Origin: Devosia sp. RR2S18
GTDB lineage: Bacteria; Pseudomonadota; Alphaproteobacteria; Rhizobiales; Devosiaceae
Direction: 5' to 3'
NCBI RefSeq assembly: GCF_030177755.1
Contig: NZ_CP126539.1
Span: 2,132,001-2,196,000, forward strand
DNA: 64,000 nucleotides
Position numbers and translations under genes: made by a program. The notes beneath the pieces were generated by a model, which worked only from the letters and a program-made list of their open reading frames with translations, was not told the origin of the DNA and did no database searches. How positions within the stretch are numbered: position 1 is the stretch's first letter; every line of letters begins with the position of its first letter. Shown one piece after another: positions 36,973 to 47,165 of the stretch.

Positions 36973-37071
36973 ATGCTCGCTTTCATCAAAGACTTCGCTG
37001 CCTTCGTCACGCTCGGGGCGTTCACTCTCGGCTCCCTCACCTGGATGGACATCCTCACTCGGCTAGTATGA
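36973..37071 (+). CDS. Small hydrophobic peptide, 32 residues (hypothetical)
   Basis: ATG at 36973 with GGAG seven bases upstream and stop at 37069-37071. The peptide begins MLAFIKDFAAFVTLGAFTLG and ends SLTWMDILTRLV. One transmembrane helix of about 20 residues with a lysine near the N terminus and an arginine near the C terminus. Located alone between lon and dnaE after the lon terminator, in a 369-base stretch with no other gene. Function unknown; translation not shown. Confidence 0.55.
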   Translation: MLAFIKDFAAFVTLGAFTLGSLTWMDILTRLV

Positions 37072-37136
37072 TGCTCCCTGTGGATAGCACTGGGGGTGAT
37101 TTGAGGATCAAGGCACAGCAGTGGTAGTGATCTGAC

Positions 37137-40100
37137 ATGACAGGTCCTGGCTTCATTCACCTCCACATCCATTCCGCTTATTCCCTCCTCGAAGGGGCAC
37201 TGCAGCTGGAGACGATTCTTAAGCTCGCCAAGGAGGATGCACAGCCAGCACTTGGCATCGCCGACACCGGCAATCTCTTCGGTGCGCTGGAGTTCTCGGA
37301 AAAGGCGAGTGGCAAGGGCATGCAGCCGCTGATCGGCGTTGAATTGCCGATCGACTTCGCTGCGGCGGAGGAGCGGGTAAGCGAACGAGGACATGTGGCC
37401 TGGGCAGGCAAATCCAGCGTTGTGCTGATGGCGCAGAGCGAGACTGGATTCGAAAATCTCTCCCGCCTGGTGTCTCGCGCCTACCTCGAGGGTGAAGACA
37501 GCCTGTCGCGGGCGCAGCTCGACTGGCTCTCGCGTGAGGGCTTAGAAGGCATCATCTGCCTTTCTGGTGGTCCCGAAGGGGCAGTCGATATGCCCTTTGC
37601 TCTAGGTCAGGATGCCAATGCATTGCGGCGTCTCGATCGTCTCAGGGAACTTTTCGGGGATCGGTTCTACATCGAACTGCAGCGGCATGGGCGTCCACAG
37701 GAGGCCGCTGTGGAACCACGGCTGATCGATTATGCCTACCGCAGAGGTATTCCGCTAGTGGCAACCAACGAGCCCTTCTTCAAGTCGCCCAAGGAGTTCG
37801 AGGCCCATGATGCGCTGCTGGCAATTGCCGGCGGGACCGTTTTGGCGCAGACGGAGCGACGCAAGCTCAACGATCAGTACTATTTCAAGACGCGCGCCGA
37901 GATGATGGAGCTGTTCTCCGATCTGCCGGAGGCAGTGGAGTCTACCGTCGAGATCGCCAAGCGCATCAGCTATCGACCACTCAAGCGCAAACCGATTCTG
38001 CCCAAGTTCGCGGCGGCACCCGGTGTTTCCGAGGATGAAGCCGTAGCCACCGAAGCTGCCGCCCTTCGCCGGATGGCAGAGGAGGGCTTGGATAAGCGCC
38101 TGGCGACTGTTGGCCTGGCGCCCGGGAAGGCCGAGCAGGAGTACCGCGAGCGCCTCGAGTTCGAGCTGGGCATCATCCAATCGATGAAATTCCCTGGCTA
38201 CTTCCTGATCGTGGCTGACTTCATCCAGTGGGCTAAGGCGCACGACATCCCGGTCGGCCCTGGCCGTGGTTCCGGTGCGGGCTCGCTCGTCGCCTATGCC
38301 ACCACCATCACGGATCTCGACCCACTCCGCTACAACCTGCTGTTTGAGCGCTTCCTCAATCCAGAGCGCGTCTCGATGCCGGACTTCGACATCGATTTTT
38401 GCCAGGACCGGCGCGAGGAGGTGATCGACTACGTCCAGGACAAGTACGGCTACCAGCAGGTCTCACAGATCATCACCTTCGGAACCCTGCAAGCGCGTGC
38501 CGTGCTGCGGGACGTCGGGCGCGTGCTGCAGATGCCCTACGGTCAGGTAGATCGGATCTGTAAGCTCGTTCCGGCTAATCCCGCCGATCCATGGTCGATC
38601 GAGCGGACCATGAATGAAGTCTCTGAGTTCCGGCAGATGGCCGAGGACGACGAGACTGTTGGTGAGCTGGTTGCCATCGCCCGCAATCTCGAGGGCCTGT
38701 TCCGGCATGCCTCGACACATGCTGCCGGCATCATCATTGGCGACCGGCCGCTGCAGGAGCTAGCACCACTTTACCGCGACCCGCGGTCCGACATGCCGGT
38801 TTGTCAGTACAACATGAAGTGGAGCGAGGCCGCGGGCTTGGTGAAGTTCGACTTCCTGGGCCTCAAGACCCTGACGACCATTCGCTACGCGGTTAACATG
38901 GTCAACGAGGCGGGCGGGTCGCTCGATATCGATGCCATTCCCATCGACGATCCGGCCACCTACCAGCTCTATGCCCAGGGGGACACATACGGCATCTTCC
39001 AGTTCGAAAGTGCGGGCATGCGGCGAGCTCTGATGGAGCTCAAGCCCGACCGGATCGAAGATCTCATTGCCATGAACGCGCTCTATCGGCCCGGTCCCAT
39101 GGACAACATTCCGAGCTTCATCGATCGCAAGCACGGACGGGAGCCGGTGAATTATCCCCACCCCGCCCTGAAGGCTGTGCTGGACGAGACCTACGGCATT
39201 ATCGTCTATCAGGAGCAGGTGATGCAGATCGCCCAACTCCTCTCTGGTTACTCACTCGGTGAAGCGGATATGCTGCGCCGTGCCATGGGCAAGAAGATCA
39301 AATCGGAGATGGACGCTCAGCGCATTCGTTTCCGCGAGGGATCGGGGCCGCAGGGGGTCAGCGAGAGTCTTGCCGACCAGATTTTCGACCTTCTTGCCAA
39401 GTTCGCGAATTACGGCTTCAACAAAAGCCATGCCGCGGCCTATGCTTGGGTGTCCTACCAAACGGCCTATCTCAAGAAGCACCACCCGCATGAGTTCTAT
39501 GCGGCGTCCATGACGCTCGACATGGCGCAAACCGACAAGCTCTCCGACTTCCACCGGGAGGCAAGCAAGAAGGGCATCGAGGTTGTTCCGCCTTGCGTGA
39601 ACAAATCCGAGGTCGTCTTCGCGGTGAAAGACCAGAAGGTCTACTACGGCCTCTCTGCCGTGAAGGGGGTAGGTCGGTCGATGGCAGAGCATATCGTGGA
39701 AGTGCGGGGTGATCGTCCGTTCAAGGATCTCGGAGATTTTGCGCGGCGCGTCGATCCGCGTGTGTTGAGCAAGCGCACGCTCGAAACCCTGGTCAGTGCC
39801 GGTGCGTTCGATGCTTTGGCGCCACGTCGCGAGATCGCTTTTGCTGCTATCGACAATGTCATCGGCACAGCCCAAGCACTCACCGCTGAACGCAGTGAAG
39901 GGCAGTGGAACATGTTCGATACTGGTGAACCGGAGCCGTTCCGATTGCCTGCCGGTGTGGCAGCCTGGACAACGACAGAGCGGGCGGATCGGGAGTTGGC
40001 GGCCATCGGTTTCCACCTATCGGCGCACCCGCTCGACGCTTATTCTGACCTCTTCGAAAAGCTGCGTGTGCAGCGCTGGAGCGACTTCGAGCGGGCGGTG

Positions 40101-40592
40101 AAGGATGGCGCCTCTGCGGGGCGCCTGGCCGGGACCATTGCTTCGCGAAACGATCGCCGCACCCGCAAGGGGACGCCGATGATGATCCTGACGCTGTCGG
40201 ACCAAAGTGGTACCTATGAGTGCATCGCTTTTTCCGAGCAGATCAACGAGTACGGGGCAATCCTGAAGCCAGGTAAGTCCGTTGTCCTGCAGGTCGGCGC
40301 CGACGAAAGGGCGGAAGGCATCAGCCTCCGGCTGCTCACCGCCGAGCCAATCGACGGGATTGCCGATAAGGTCGACAGGCGGCTGACGGTTTTCGCGGCT
40401 GATGTAAGGGCGCTTATGCCGATCAGCGCGCAGCTGAAGCGAGGCGGGGAAGGGTCGGTCAACTTTGTCGTCATTCGTGATGAAGGCGCCCGCGAGTACG
40501 AGATCGAGCTGCCTGGGACCTATCGCATCACTGCAGAGGTCGCTGGAGGAATCAAGGCATTAGAGGGCGTCACCGACGTCCGCCTGCACTAA
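37137..40592 (+). CDS. dnaE: DNA polymerase III subunit alpha
   Basis: 1151-residue replicative polymerase. N-terminal PHP domain (FIHLHIHSAYSLLEGA, ALGIADTGNLFGALEF), catalytic palm with PGRGSGAGSLVAYA and PDFDIDFCQDRREEVIDYV supplying the aspartates, fingers with FNKSHAAAYAWVSYQTAYLK, a helix-hairpin-helix region and a C-terminal OB fold (RKGTPMMILTLSDQSGTYE). Length is close to E. coli DnaE, so DnaE1. Monocistronic; the ribosome site is weak. Confidence 0.97.
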   Translation: MTGPGFIHLHIHSAYSLLEGALQLETILKLAKEDAQPALGIADTGNLFGALEFSEKASGKGMQPLIGVELPIDFAAAEERVSERGHVAWAGKSSVVLMAQSETGFENLSRLVSRAYLEGEDSLSRAQLDWLSREGLEGIICLSGGPEGAVDMPFALGQDANALRRLDRLRELFGDRFYIELQRHGRPQEAAVEPRLIDYAYRRGIPLVATNEPFFKSPKEFEAHDALLAIAGGTVLAQTERRKLNDQYYFKTRAEMMELFSDLPEAVESTVEIAKRISYRPLKRKPILPKFAAAPGVSEDEAVATEAAALRRMAEEGLDKRLATVGLAPGKAEQEYRERLEFELGIIQSMKFPGYFLIVADFIQWAKAHDIPVGPGRGSGAGSLVAYATTITDLDPLRYNLLFERFLNPERVSMPDFDIDFCQDRREEVIDYVQDKYGYQQVSQIITFGTLQARAVLRDVGRVLQMPYGQVDRICKLVPANPADPWSIERTMNEVSEFRQMAEDDETVGELVAIARNLEGLFRHASTHAAGIIIGDRPLQELAPLYRDPRSDMPVCQYNMKWSEAAGLVKFDFLGLKTLTTIRYAVNMVNEAGGSLDIDAIPIDDPATYQLYAQGDTYGIFQFESAGMRRALMELKPDRIEDLIAMNALYRPGPMDNIPSFIDRKHGREPVNYPHPALKAVLDETYGIIVYQEQVMQIAQLLSGYSLGEADMLRRAMGKKIKSEMDAQRIRFREGSGPQGVSESLADQIFDLLAKFANYGFNKSHAAAYAWVSYQTAYLKKHHPHEFYAASMTLDMAQTDKLSDFHREASKKGIEVVPPCVNKSEVVFAVKDQKVYYGLSAVKGVGRSMAEHIVEVRGDRPFKDLGDFARRVDPRVLSKRTLETLVSAGAFDALAPRREIAFAAIDNVIGTAQALTAERSEGQWNMFDTGEPEPFRLPAGVAAWTTTERADRELAAIGFHLSAHPLDAYSDLFEKLRVQRWSDFERAVKDGASAGRLAGTIASRNDRRTRKGTPMMILTLSDQSGTYECIAFSEQINEYGAILKPGKSVVLQVGADERAEGISLRLLTAEPIDGIADKVDRRLTVFAADVRALMPISAQLKRGGEGSVNFVVIRDEGAREYEIELPGTYRITAEVAGGIKALEGVTDVRLH

Positions 40593-40606
40593 GACCAAAC
40601 AAAAGC

Positions 40607-40642
40607 GCGGGAGAGGCGAGCTCTAAGCCCTTCCTCCCCCGC
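40607..40642 (+). terminator. Hairpin downstream of dnaE
   Basis: GCGGG and GAGG pair with CCTC and CCCGC with one bulge on each side. No T-run, so termination may be Rho-dependent. Confidence 0.4.
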
Positions 40643-40746
40643 TCAGGGGTTTTCACCCTTGCCCCCGCGAGCGTGCGCGGGTCTATGGTTAATAAATGCG
40701 TGGTGAGGCCCGCGGTTCCGGTTCAGACGCGTGACAGCGCGTAGTC

Positions 40747-40775
40747 TTGCCTTTGTCACAGGCTTGCCCTATATC
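40747..40775 (+). promoter_or_regulatory. Promoter of rpsB-tsf
   Basis: TTGCCT (40747-40752), 17-base spacer, TATATC (40770-40775). Good sigma70 match, with a long leader that could carry S2 feedback control. Confidence 0.55.
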
Positions 40776-40915
40776 GCGCTCGTGTTCGGCTGTTGTGCCG
40801 ACGCAATCTCACACACGAGGCAGGCTTTTCGGACTATCCCGGAAAACCATCCGGTGGCGGGAAACCGTCGCAAGGCTTCGTGGAGGCATCAACCGGTAAA
40901 TAAGGAGCAGCCATC

Positions 40916-41686
40916 ATGGCTTTGCCCGATTTCTCTATGCGTCAATTGCTTGAAGCTGGCGTCCATTTCGGCCACCAGAAGCACCGTTGGAATCCGAAGA
41001 TGGAACGCTACATCTTCGGCGTTCGCAACGACATTCACATTCTCGATCTCAGCCAGACCGTTCCCGCGCTTAGCCGCGCGCTGCAGCTGATCAGCGATAC
41101 CGTTGCCGATGGCGGCCGCGTGCTCTTCGTGGGCACCAAGCGCCAGGCCGCGCCGCTGGTTGCCGATGCAGCCAAGCAGTCGGCTCAGTACTTCGTCAAT
41201 TCGCGATGGCTGGGTGGTACGCTCACCAACTGGCAGACTATTTCGAACTCCATTGCTCGCCTGCGTGAGCTGGAGTCGATGGGCGAAGACGAGCTTGCGC
41301 TGCGCACCAAGAAGGAGCGTCTGATGATGAGCCGCGAACAGGAACGCCTCGAGCGTGACCTGGGCGGGATCAAGGACATGGGTAATCTCCCGAGCCTCCT
41401 CTTCGTCATCGACACCAACAAGGAAGCCAACGCGATCAAGGAAGCCCGCCGTCTGGGCATCCCCGTCGTGGCGATCGTCGACACCAACTGCGATCCTGAC
41501 ACGGTCGACTACCCGATCCCGGGTAATGATGACGCGTCGCGCGCCCTCGAGCTCTATGTGTCGCTCGTGTCCAAGGCTGCAATCGACGGTATTGGCCGTT
41601 CATCGAGCGCACTGGGCACTGATCTTGGCGCGTCTTCCGAAGCCCCGGCCGAAGATCTGCCGGCCGATGAAGCTGCTGCCGGCTAA
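40916..41686 (+). CDS. rpsB: 30S ribosomal protein S2
   Basis: 256 residues: [19 protein letters not shown] start, [16 protein letters not shown], and [16 protein letters not shown] with [12 protein letters not shown] short acidic C-terminal tail ([15 protein letters not shown]) is common in alphaproteobacteria. Strong AAGGAG site. First gene of the rpsB-tsf unit. Confidence 0.97.
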   Translation: MALPDFSMRQLLEAGVHFGHQKHRWNPKMERYIFGVRNDIHILDLSQTVPALSRALQLISDTVADGGRVLFVGTKRQAAPLVADAAKQSAQYFVNSRWLGGTLTNWQTISNSIARLRELESMGEDELALRTKKERLMMSREQERLERDLGGIKDMGNLPSLLFVIDTNKEANAIKEARRLGIPVVAIVDTNCDPDTVDYPIPGNDDASRALELYVSLVSKAAIDGIGRSSSALGTDLGASSEAPAEDLPADEAAAG

Positions 41687-41721
41687 TCCGGCGCAAGCCA
41701 CTTCCTTTTGACACGAACCAT

Positions 41722-41743
41722 GCGGCCCCGCAAAAGGGGCCGC
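41722..41743 (+). promoter_or_regulatory. Hairpin between rpsB and tsf
   Basis: GCGGCCCC (41722-41729) pairs perfectly with GGGGCCGC (41736-41743), loop GCAAAA. No T-tail; it sits immediately before the tsf ribosome site and may lower tsf expression or mark processing. Confidence 0.6.
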
Positions 41744-41757
41744 GAAGAGGTGAACCC

Positions 41758-42684
41758 ATGGAAATCACTGCTGGAATGGTCAAGCAGCTCCGCGACTCGA
41801 CTGGCGTCGGGATGATGGACTGCAAGAAGGCCCTTGCTGAGACCAATGGCGACATGGAAGCCGCCGTTGACTGGCTGCGTACGCGTGGCCTGGCTAAGGC
41901 TGCGAAGAAGGCGGACCGCGTCGCTGCTGAAGGCTTGGTCGGCGTTGCTACGGCCGGCAACAAGGCTGCCGTTGTCGAAGTGAACTCCGAAACTGACTTC
42001 GTTGCGCGCAACGAGCAGTTTCAGACCATCGTTGGCAGCGTCGCAAAGCTCGCTCTGGACGCCGAGGGTGACGTCGCCAAGCTTGGTGAAATGCCATTCC
42101 CCGGAACCGGCCACTCGGTGTCGGCGGAACTGACAGAAGCCATCGCCAAGATCGGCGAGAACATGAACCTGCGTCGCACGGCGGTGCTCGAAGTCACCAA
42201 TGGCGTCGTCGAGAGCTATGTGCACAACGCCGTCAAGCCCGGCTTGGGCAAGATGGGCATTCTTGTTGCGCTGGAATCCACTGGTGACAAGGCTGCCCTA
42301 GCGACTCTGGGTAAGCAGTTGGCGATGCACATCGCGGCAACCAACCCGCTCTCGATCTCCCCCGAGGACATCGATCAGGAAGTGGTTGCTCGTGAACGCT
42401 CGATCATCCTTGAGCAGGTCAAGGAATCCGGCAAGCCAGCTGATATCGCCGAAAAGATGGTCGACGGCCGTATGCGCAAGTACTTCGAAGAAGTCACTCT
42501 GCTGGCCCAGACCTTCGTGATTGATGGCGAGACCAAGGTCGGTGACGCGATCAAGAACGCTGAGAAAGAAGTTGGGGCGCCGATCAAGCTCACCAAGTTC
42601 GTCCGTTATGCACTGGGCGAAGGTATCGAGAAGACCGAGTCTGACTTCGCAGCCGAAGTCGCCGCGACCGCCGGCGTAAAGTAA
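41758..42684 (+). CDS. tsf: Elongation factor Ts
   Basis: 308-residue nucleotide exchange factor for EF-Tu. [19 protein letters not shown] start and the signature [12 protein letters not shown] are present; two core repeats and a C-terminal EVAATAGVK follow. GAGGTGAACCC before the ATG. Co-transcribed with rpsB. Confidence 0.97.
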   Translation: MEITAGMVKQLRDSTGVGMMDCKKALAETNGDMEAAVDWLRTRGLAKAAKKADRVAAEGLVGVATAGNKAAVVEVNSETDFVARNEQFQTIVGSVAKLALDAEGDVAKLGEMPFPGTGHSVSAELTEAIAKIGENMNLRRTAVLEVTNGVVESYVHNAVKPGLGKMGILVALESTGDKAALATLGKQLAMHIAATNPLSISPEDIDQEVVARERSIILEQVKESGKPADIAEKMVDGRMRKYFEEVTLLAQTFVIDGETKVGDAIKNAEKEVGAPIKLTKFVRYALGEGIEKTESDFAAEVAATAGVK

Positions 42685-42689
42685 TAGGC

Positions 42690-42718
42690 GCGGGCGGGCC
42701 CCAATGGGGTCCGCCCGC
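42690..42718 (+). terminator. Terminator-like hairpin downstream of tsf
   Basis: GCGGGCGGGCCCC (42690-42702) pairs with GGGGTCCGCCCGC (42706-42718): 13 bp with one G-T. No clear T-run. Confidence 0.6.
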
Positions 42719-42874
42719 TGCTCTCCCGCACAATCTACGGGATCGAGCGGCACCATCCTTTAGCTTTTTCGTTGCAACAGGCATGGCGCTTCCCCTAGGG
42801 AACGCTACTGCATAGTTTTGCGCGGGTGCAGGTCAGCGCTGCGCCAGATCAACAATCGTCTCCGGGGAACTGCA

Positions 42875-43585
42875 ATGGCGCCTGCCTACAAACGTATCCT
42901 GCTGAAGGTCTCGGGCGAGGCCCTTGCGGGGGACAACTCGTTTGGCATTGAGCCGCCGTTTCTGCAGGGTATCGCAAAGCAGATCGCCGAAGTCGCCTCG
43001 ACCGGCGTTCAAATTGCCATTGTCGTGGGTGGCGGCAACATCTTCAGGGGAATGGCGGGTGCTGCAGATGGCACAGACCGGGTTACCGCCGATCTGATGG
43101 GCATGCTGGGAACCATGATCAACGCTCTGGCGCTGAGCAACGCCATCAGCCGACAGGGCGTTCGGTCCAAGCCTTATAGCGCGGTCTCCATGCCTTCAGT
43201 GGCTGATACTTTCACCGCACGCGAAGCCAAATCCGCCCTGGAAGATGGCATGGTCGTGGTACTCGGGGGTGGTACGGGTAATCCGTTTTTTACGACAGAC
43301 ACCGCATCGACGCTGCGCGCAATCGAGCTTGAGTGCGACGTGGTCCTCAAAGGCACCAAGGTTGACGGCGTCTATTCAGACGATCCGATGAAAAACCCCG
43401 ATGCCACCCGTTACGACGCGATAAGCTTTGAGGATGTGCTCCGGCAAGACCTGCGAGTGATGGATACGGCAGCCTTTGCACTTGCCCGCGACAACCGCAT
43501 GCCGATAATCGTCTATGCACTTAACGACGAGTCAGGCCTTGCTGGTGTACTGTCCGGCACGGCCCGTTCAACCCGCGTCGGATAA
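42875..43585 (+). CDS. pyrH: Uridylate kinase
   Basis: 236-residue hexameric UMP kinase (amino-acid kinase fold). [56 protein letters not shown] are the family blocks. ATG 42875 follows CGGGGAA; in-frame upstream starts lack conservation. Starts the pyrH-frr-uppS-cdsA-rseP series. Confidence 0.96.
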   Translation: MAPAYKRILLKVSGEALAGDNSFGIEPPFLQGIAKQIAEVASTGVQIAIVVGGGNIFRGMAGAADGTDRVTADLMGMLGTMINALALSNAISRQGVRSKPYSAVSMPSVADTFTAREAKSALEDGMVVVLGGGTGNPFFTTDTASTLRAIELECDVVLKGTKVDGVYSDDPMKNPDATRYDAISFEDVLRQDLRVMDTAAFALARDNRMPIIVYALNDESGLAGVLSGTARSTRVG

Positions 43586-43611
43586 CGGACCAGACCAGAA
43601 GGACCAGAGCA

Positions 43612-44172
43612 ATGGCCACCAGCTACGATCTCGCCGACATCAAGAACCGGATGCAAAAATCGATCGCATCGCTCAAGGATGAGTTGTCCGGCTTGCGTAC
43701 CGGCCGAGCCAGCGCGAGCCTACTGGAGCCTGTGACTGTGGAAGCGTACGGTTCTCGCATGCCGCTGAACCAGGTTGCGACCGTTACCGTGCCCGAGCCG
43801 CGTATGCTGAGCGTGCAGGTTTGGGATCGGTCCATGGCAAACGCCGTCGAGAAAGCCATTCGTGACAGCGGGCTTGGCCTCAACCCCATGGGGGAAGGAC
43901 AGGTCATCCGCGTTCCTTTGCCCGAGTTGAATGAGCAGCGTCGCAAGGAACTGGCCAAGGTCGCTCACAATTATGCCGAGCAGGCCCGCGTGGCTGTCCG
44001 CCATGTGCGCCGTGATGGGATGGACGCGCTCAAGAAAGCCGAGAAAGACGGCGACATGAGCCAGGACGATGCCAAGAAGCAGTCGGAGCTGGTTCAGAAG
44101 GCAACCGACGACGCCGTGACCGAGATCGATCAGATCGTTGCGTCCAAGGAACAGGAAATCATGCAGGTCTAA
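43612..44172 (+). CDS. frr: Ribosome recycling factor
   Basis: 186 residues: [22 protein letters not shown] start, [22 protein letters not shown] and the C-terminal EQEIMQV. Splits ribosomes after termination with EF-G. 26 bases after pyrH. Confidence 0.97.
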   Translation: MATSYDLADIKNRMQKSIASLKDELSGLRTGRASASLLEPVTVEAYGSRMPLNQVATVTVPEPRMLSVQVWDRSMANAVEKAIRDSGLGLNPMGEGQVIRVPLPELNEQRRKELAKVAHNYAEQARVAVRHVRRDGMDALKKAEKDGDMSQDDAKKQSELVQKATDDAVTEIDQIVASKEQEIMQV

Positions 44173-44204
44173 GGACCTCGCTGCGCTACGCCGGGAGGGC
44201 GTGG

Positions 44205-44966
44205 ATGTCTATGGATCCGGCCGTTTCAGTTAAGCGCGTGCAGCAAACCCGTTTGCGCATCCCTGCGCATTTGGGCGTCATCATGGATGGCAATGGCCGT
44301 TGGGCTCAGGCGCGCGGCAAATTGCGCACTGAGGGGCACATCGAGGGCGTCAAAGCCCTCCGTCGGCTCGTCGAGCTGTGCATCAACTACGGCGTTGGTC
44401 ACCTGACAGTGTTCAGTTTCTCCTCAGAAAACTGGACGCGTCCCAAGGACGAGGTCTCCTTCATTTTCAATCTCCTGCGGCGGTTCGTTGCATCGGATTT
44501 GCAAAAGCTGATCCGCGGCAACGTTCAAGTCCGCATCATCGGCTCCCGCCTTGGACTGGAGGAGTCGCTCGTGCGGCTCATCGATGACGTCGAAGCCAAA
44601 ACAGCCCGGAACACCGGTCTCGTACTGATCGTGGCGTTCAATTACGGCGGCAAGGCTGAAATTGCCGATGCGACCCGGCGCATTGCGGCTGAAGTCGCGG
44701 CTGGGCGCTTGCGTGCCGAAGAGATCACCGAAGCTACCATTGAAGCGGCTCTCTACACCGCGGGCCTGCCCGATCCTGATCTCATCATCAGGACCAGCGG
44801 AGAGCAGCGGATCTCGAACTTTCTCCTGTGGCAGTCGGCCTATTCCGAGTTTGTCTTCGTTGACGAGAACTGGCCCGATTTTGACGAAGCGAGCTTCGTA
44901 CGCGTTCTGGAAACCTACTCCCACCGGGAGCGCCGTTTCGGCGGCGTTGAGGCGAAGCTACCTTGA
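44205..44966 (+). CDS. uppS: Isoprenyl transferase (undecaprenyl diphosphate synthase)
   Basis: 253-residue cis-prenyltransferase making the lipid carrier for wall and O-antigen. HLGVIMDGNGRWAQARG with the catalytic aspartate, FSSENWTRP, and DLIIRTSGEQRISNFLLWQ with the conserved arginines and glutamate. GGGAGGGCGTGG ribosome site. Overlaps cdsA by four bases. Confidence 0.96.
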   Translation: MSMDPAVSVKRVQQTRLRIPAHLGVIMDGNGRWAQARGKLRTEGHIEGVKALRRLVELCINYGVGHLTVFSFSSENWTRPKDEVSFIFNLLRRFVASDLQKLIRGNVQVRIIGSRLGLEESLVRLIDDVEAKTARNTGLVLIVAFNYGGKAEIADATRRIAAEVAAGRLRAEEITEATIEAALYTAGLPDPDLIIRTSGEQRISNFLLWQSAYSEFVFVDENWPDFDEASFVRVLETYSHRERRFGGVEAKLP

Positions 44967-45817
44967 GCGATTCCCGCGAACCATCCGTTGAGCCGCCCCG
45001 ACGGCGGGCCTGGGCTGATTTGGGACCACGGCTCGCTTCGGCATTGGTCCTCATCGCGATCACCGTGGGCGCCCTCTATATCGGCAGTTACTTCTTCGCA
45101 GCCGTGGTTGGAGTGGCCTTCGGGGGGGCCTATCGCGAGTGGGAAACCATGGTCTCGCGGGCGCCGCTCACCCCACCTGGAATAGTGCTGATCGGCTTGG
45201 TGGCGCTCTCCGCACTGGGCTTTCCCCTTTGGGGGGCGGCAGGGTCGGGCGTGGTCATTGCTCTAGCCTGTGTCGTTGCCCTGGCAATGCGCGGGGAGGG
45301 CGCTTGGTGGCGCGTTCTGGGTCTGGTGATCTACGGGATCATCATCATCGCAGCGCTGGCCCTCCGTGGGGATACCCTGGCGGGAGTTTGGGCAGGGCTT
45401 TACCTGGGCACCATAGTCTGGATGACCGACTCGGCAGCCTTCTTCACTGGACGCCAGATTGGTGGGGAGAAACTTGCTCCCGATATTTCCCCCTCCAAGA
45501 CCTGGTCGGGTGCGCTGGGTGGGCTCGCTCTCGGCACTGGCGCTGGGCTGCTAGTTTGGATAGCGGTGACGGACTCCCCGTGGTGGATCGGACTGGCTCT
45601 GTCGGCTTTAATCAGCATTCTGGGGCAGGCCGGCGATCTCTGCGAGAGCGCTTTGAAACGGTTCTTCCGCATCAAGGACAGCGGCGACATTATCCCCGGA
45701 CACGGCGGACTGATGGACCGCCTTGATAGCCTCACATTCGGCATAGTGTTGGTGCTGTTCATCGGAGCGGCAAACGCCGGCTTTGATTCAGTGGCCGAGG
45801 GACTGCTCTACTGGTAG
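44963..45817 (+). CDS. cdsA: Phosphatidate cytidylyltransferase
   Basis: 284-residue integral membrane enzyme making CDP-diacylglycerol. About eight hydrophobic helices and the signature LKRFFRIKDSGDIIPGHGG followed by LMDRLDSL. TTG start (44963) overlapping the uppS TGA; no ATG is available before the first helix. In many relatives dxr follows; here rseP follows after 28 bases. Confidence 0.93.
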   Translation: MSDSREPSVEPPRRRAWADLGPRLASALVLIAITVGALYIGSYFFAAVVGVAFGGAYREWETMVSRAPLTPPGIVLIGLVALSALGFPLWGAAGSGVVIALACVVALAMRGEGAWWRVLGLVIYGIIIIAALALRGDTLAGVWAGLYLGTIVWMTDSAAFFTGRQIGGEKLAPDISPSKTWSGALGGLALGTGAGLLVWIAVTDSPWWIGLALSALISILGQAGDLCESALKRFFRIKDSGDIIPGHGGLMDRLDSLTFGIVLVLFIGAANAGFDSVAEGLLYW

Positions 45818-45845
45818 GACTGAGGCCCGCCACCTGGGAACTACC

Positions 45846-46982
45846 ATGTTCGACTTCGTTTTTTGGCTGCTTTCATACGTCGTACCGTTCTTGGCGGTGC
45901 TGACCGTGATCGTGTTCGTGCATGAGATGGGCCACTATCTGGTGGCCCGCTGGAACGGCGTAGCCATCCATACCTTCTCGATCGGATTTGGGCGCGAACT
46001 CATTGGTTGGAACGACAAGCACGGGACACGTTGGCGGATTTCGGCGGTTCCCCTGGGCGGCTATGTTCGATTCGTCGGCGACATGAACGCGGCGAGCCTT
46101 CCTGACCCGGCTGCGGCCGAGAAGGTTGACCCAGCTTTGGCGCCACATCTCTTCGTCAACAAGAACGTCTGGCAACGTATTGCGGTGGTTGCCGCCGGCC
46201 CAATCGCCAACGTGCTGCTCACCTTTCTGATCCTGTACGCGCTGTTGTTGGGGTATGGGCGCTATACCGTACCCCCGGTGATTGGTGAGGTACTCCCCGG
46301 CTCGGTGGCGGAAGCCGCGGGGCTCGAACCTGGTGACACCATCCAGTCGGTGGACGGCTACGCGGTGCGCGGATTCGAAGACTTCCAGCGCTACGTGGCG
46401 ACCGCTCCAGAGCGTCAGGTTACGCTCTCTTTGGCTCGCGATGGCGCGACCGAGACGCTAATTCTGGTACCCGAGGCTGTCGAAACCGAAGACAGGTTCG
46501 GCAACACGCAGCGCATCGGCCGTATCGGGGTGAGCCGGGATATCGCCGAGGCTGATGTGACGCTCTACCGTCCGGGGCCTGTGGAAGCCGTCGGCATGAC
46601 CTTCGAGGAGATTCGCTTCATCGTCGAGCGGACGGCAGCCTTTCTGGGGGACTTCTTCGTTGGCCGGGGTGATGTCGAGCAACTTGGGGGACCGGTAAAG
46701 GTCGCCAAGGTGTCAGGAGAAGTCGCCACTCTCGGCGTCATAGCGCTGATTAACCTGACGGCGTTGCTGTCGCTCAACATCGGAATCTTCAATCTCCTGC
46801 CAATTCCGATGCTCGACGGTGGACATCTCGTGTACTATCTGCTCGAAGCTGTTAGGGGGCGTCCGCTCAGCATGAAAGTTCAGGAGATCGGTTTCCGCTT
46901 TGGATTCGCGCTTGTACTGGCTTTGATGGTGTTTACGCTCTTCAATGATACGATCTTCGCTTACTTCGGAATCTTCCGTTAA
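45846..46982 (+). CDS. rseP: Site-2 intramembrane metalloprotease RseP
   Basis: 378 residues with about four membrane helices. Zinc motif HEMGHYLVAR, a single PDZ domain (PPVIGEVLPGSVAEAAGLEPGD) and NLLPIPMLDGGHLVYYL with the third metal ligand aspartate. Cleaves membrane-bound anti-sigma factors or signal remnants. ATG 45846 starts the first helix; earlier in-frame codons overlap cdsA. Confidence 0.94.
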   Translation: MFDFVFWLLSYVVPFLAVLTVIVFVHEMGHYLVARWNGVAIHTFSIGFGRELIGWNDKHGTRWRISAVPLGGYVRFVGDMNAASLPDPAAAEKVDPALAPHLFVNKNVWQRIAVVAAGPIANVLLTFLILYALLLGYGRYTVPPVIGEVLPGSVAEAAGLEPGDTIQSVDGYAVRGFEDFQRYVATAPERQVTLSLARDGATETLILVPEAVETEDRFGNTQRIGRIGVSRDIAEADVTLYRPGPVEAVGMTFEEIRFIVERTAAFLGDFFVGRGDVEQLGGPVKVAKVSGEVATLGVIALINLTALLSLNIGIFNLLPIPMLDGGHLVYYLLEAVRGRPLSMKVQEIGFRFGFALVLALMVFTLFNDTIFAYFGIFR

Positions 46983-47106
46983 CTCGTTGTTAACTTTGGT
47001 TCGCGAGGTGTTGCAGGAATACAAGGGCACCAAGCATTTGCTAACCTCGACGGGGCTTACGCCTTGTCCTTGGTTAAAAAGGCGGTAAAACGGTGCAATG
47101 GAGTCT

Positions 47107-47142
47107 GCTTGGGGGAGCGCTGTGCATGGCGAGACCCCAAGC
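47107..47142 (+). promoter_or_regulatory. Inverted repeat in the bamA leader
   Basis: GCTTGGGG (47107-47114) and CCCCAAGC (47135-47142) form a perfect 8-bp stem with a 20-base loop, 23 bases before the bamA start. Confidence 0.45.
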
Positions 47143-47165
47143 CTGGTCGCAGAGGCAATAAAAAT

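Larger units (their letters stand above)
40593..40915. other. Intergenic region with dnaE 3' hairpin and rpsB leader
   Basis: 323 bases. It holds the hairpin at 40607-40642, the rpsB promoter at 40747-40775 and a 140-base rpsB leader with a small TTTTC-GG/CCGGAAAA stem. No gene seen. Confidence 0.5.
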
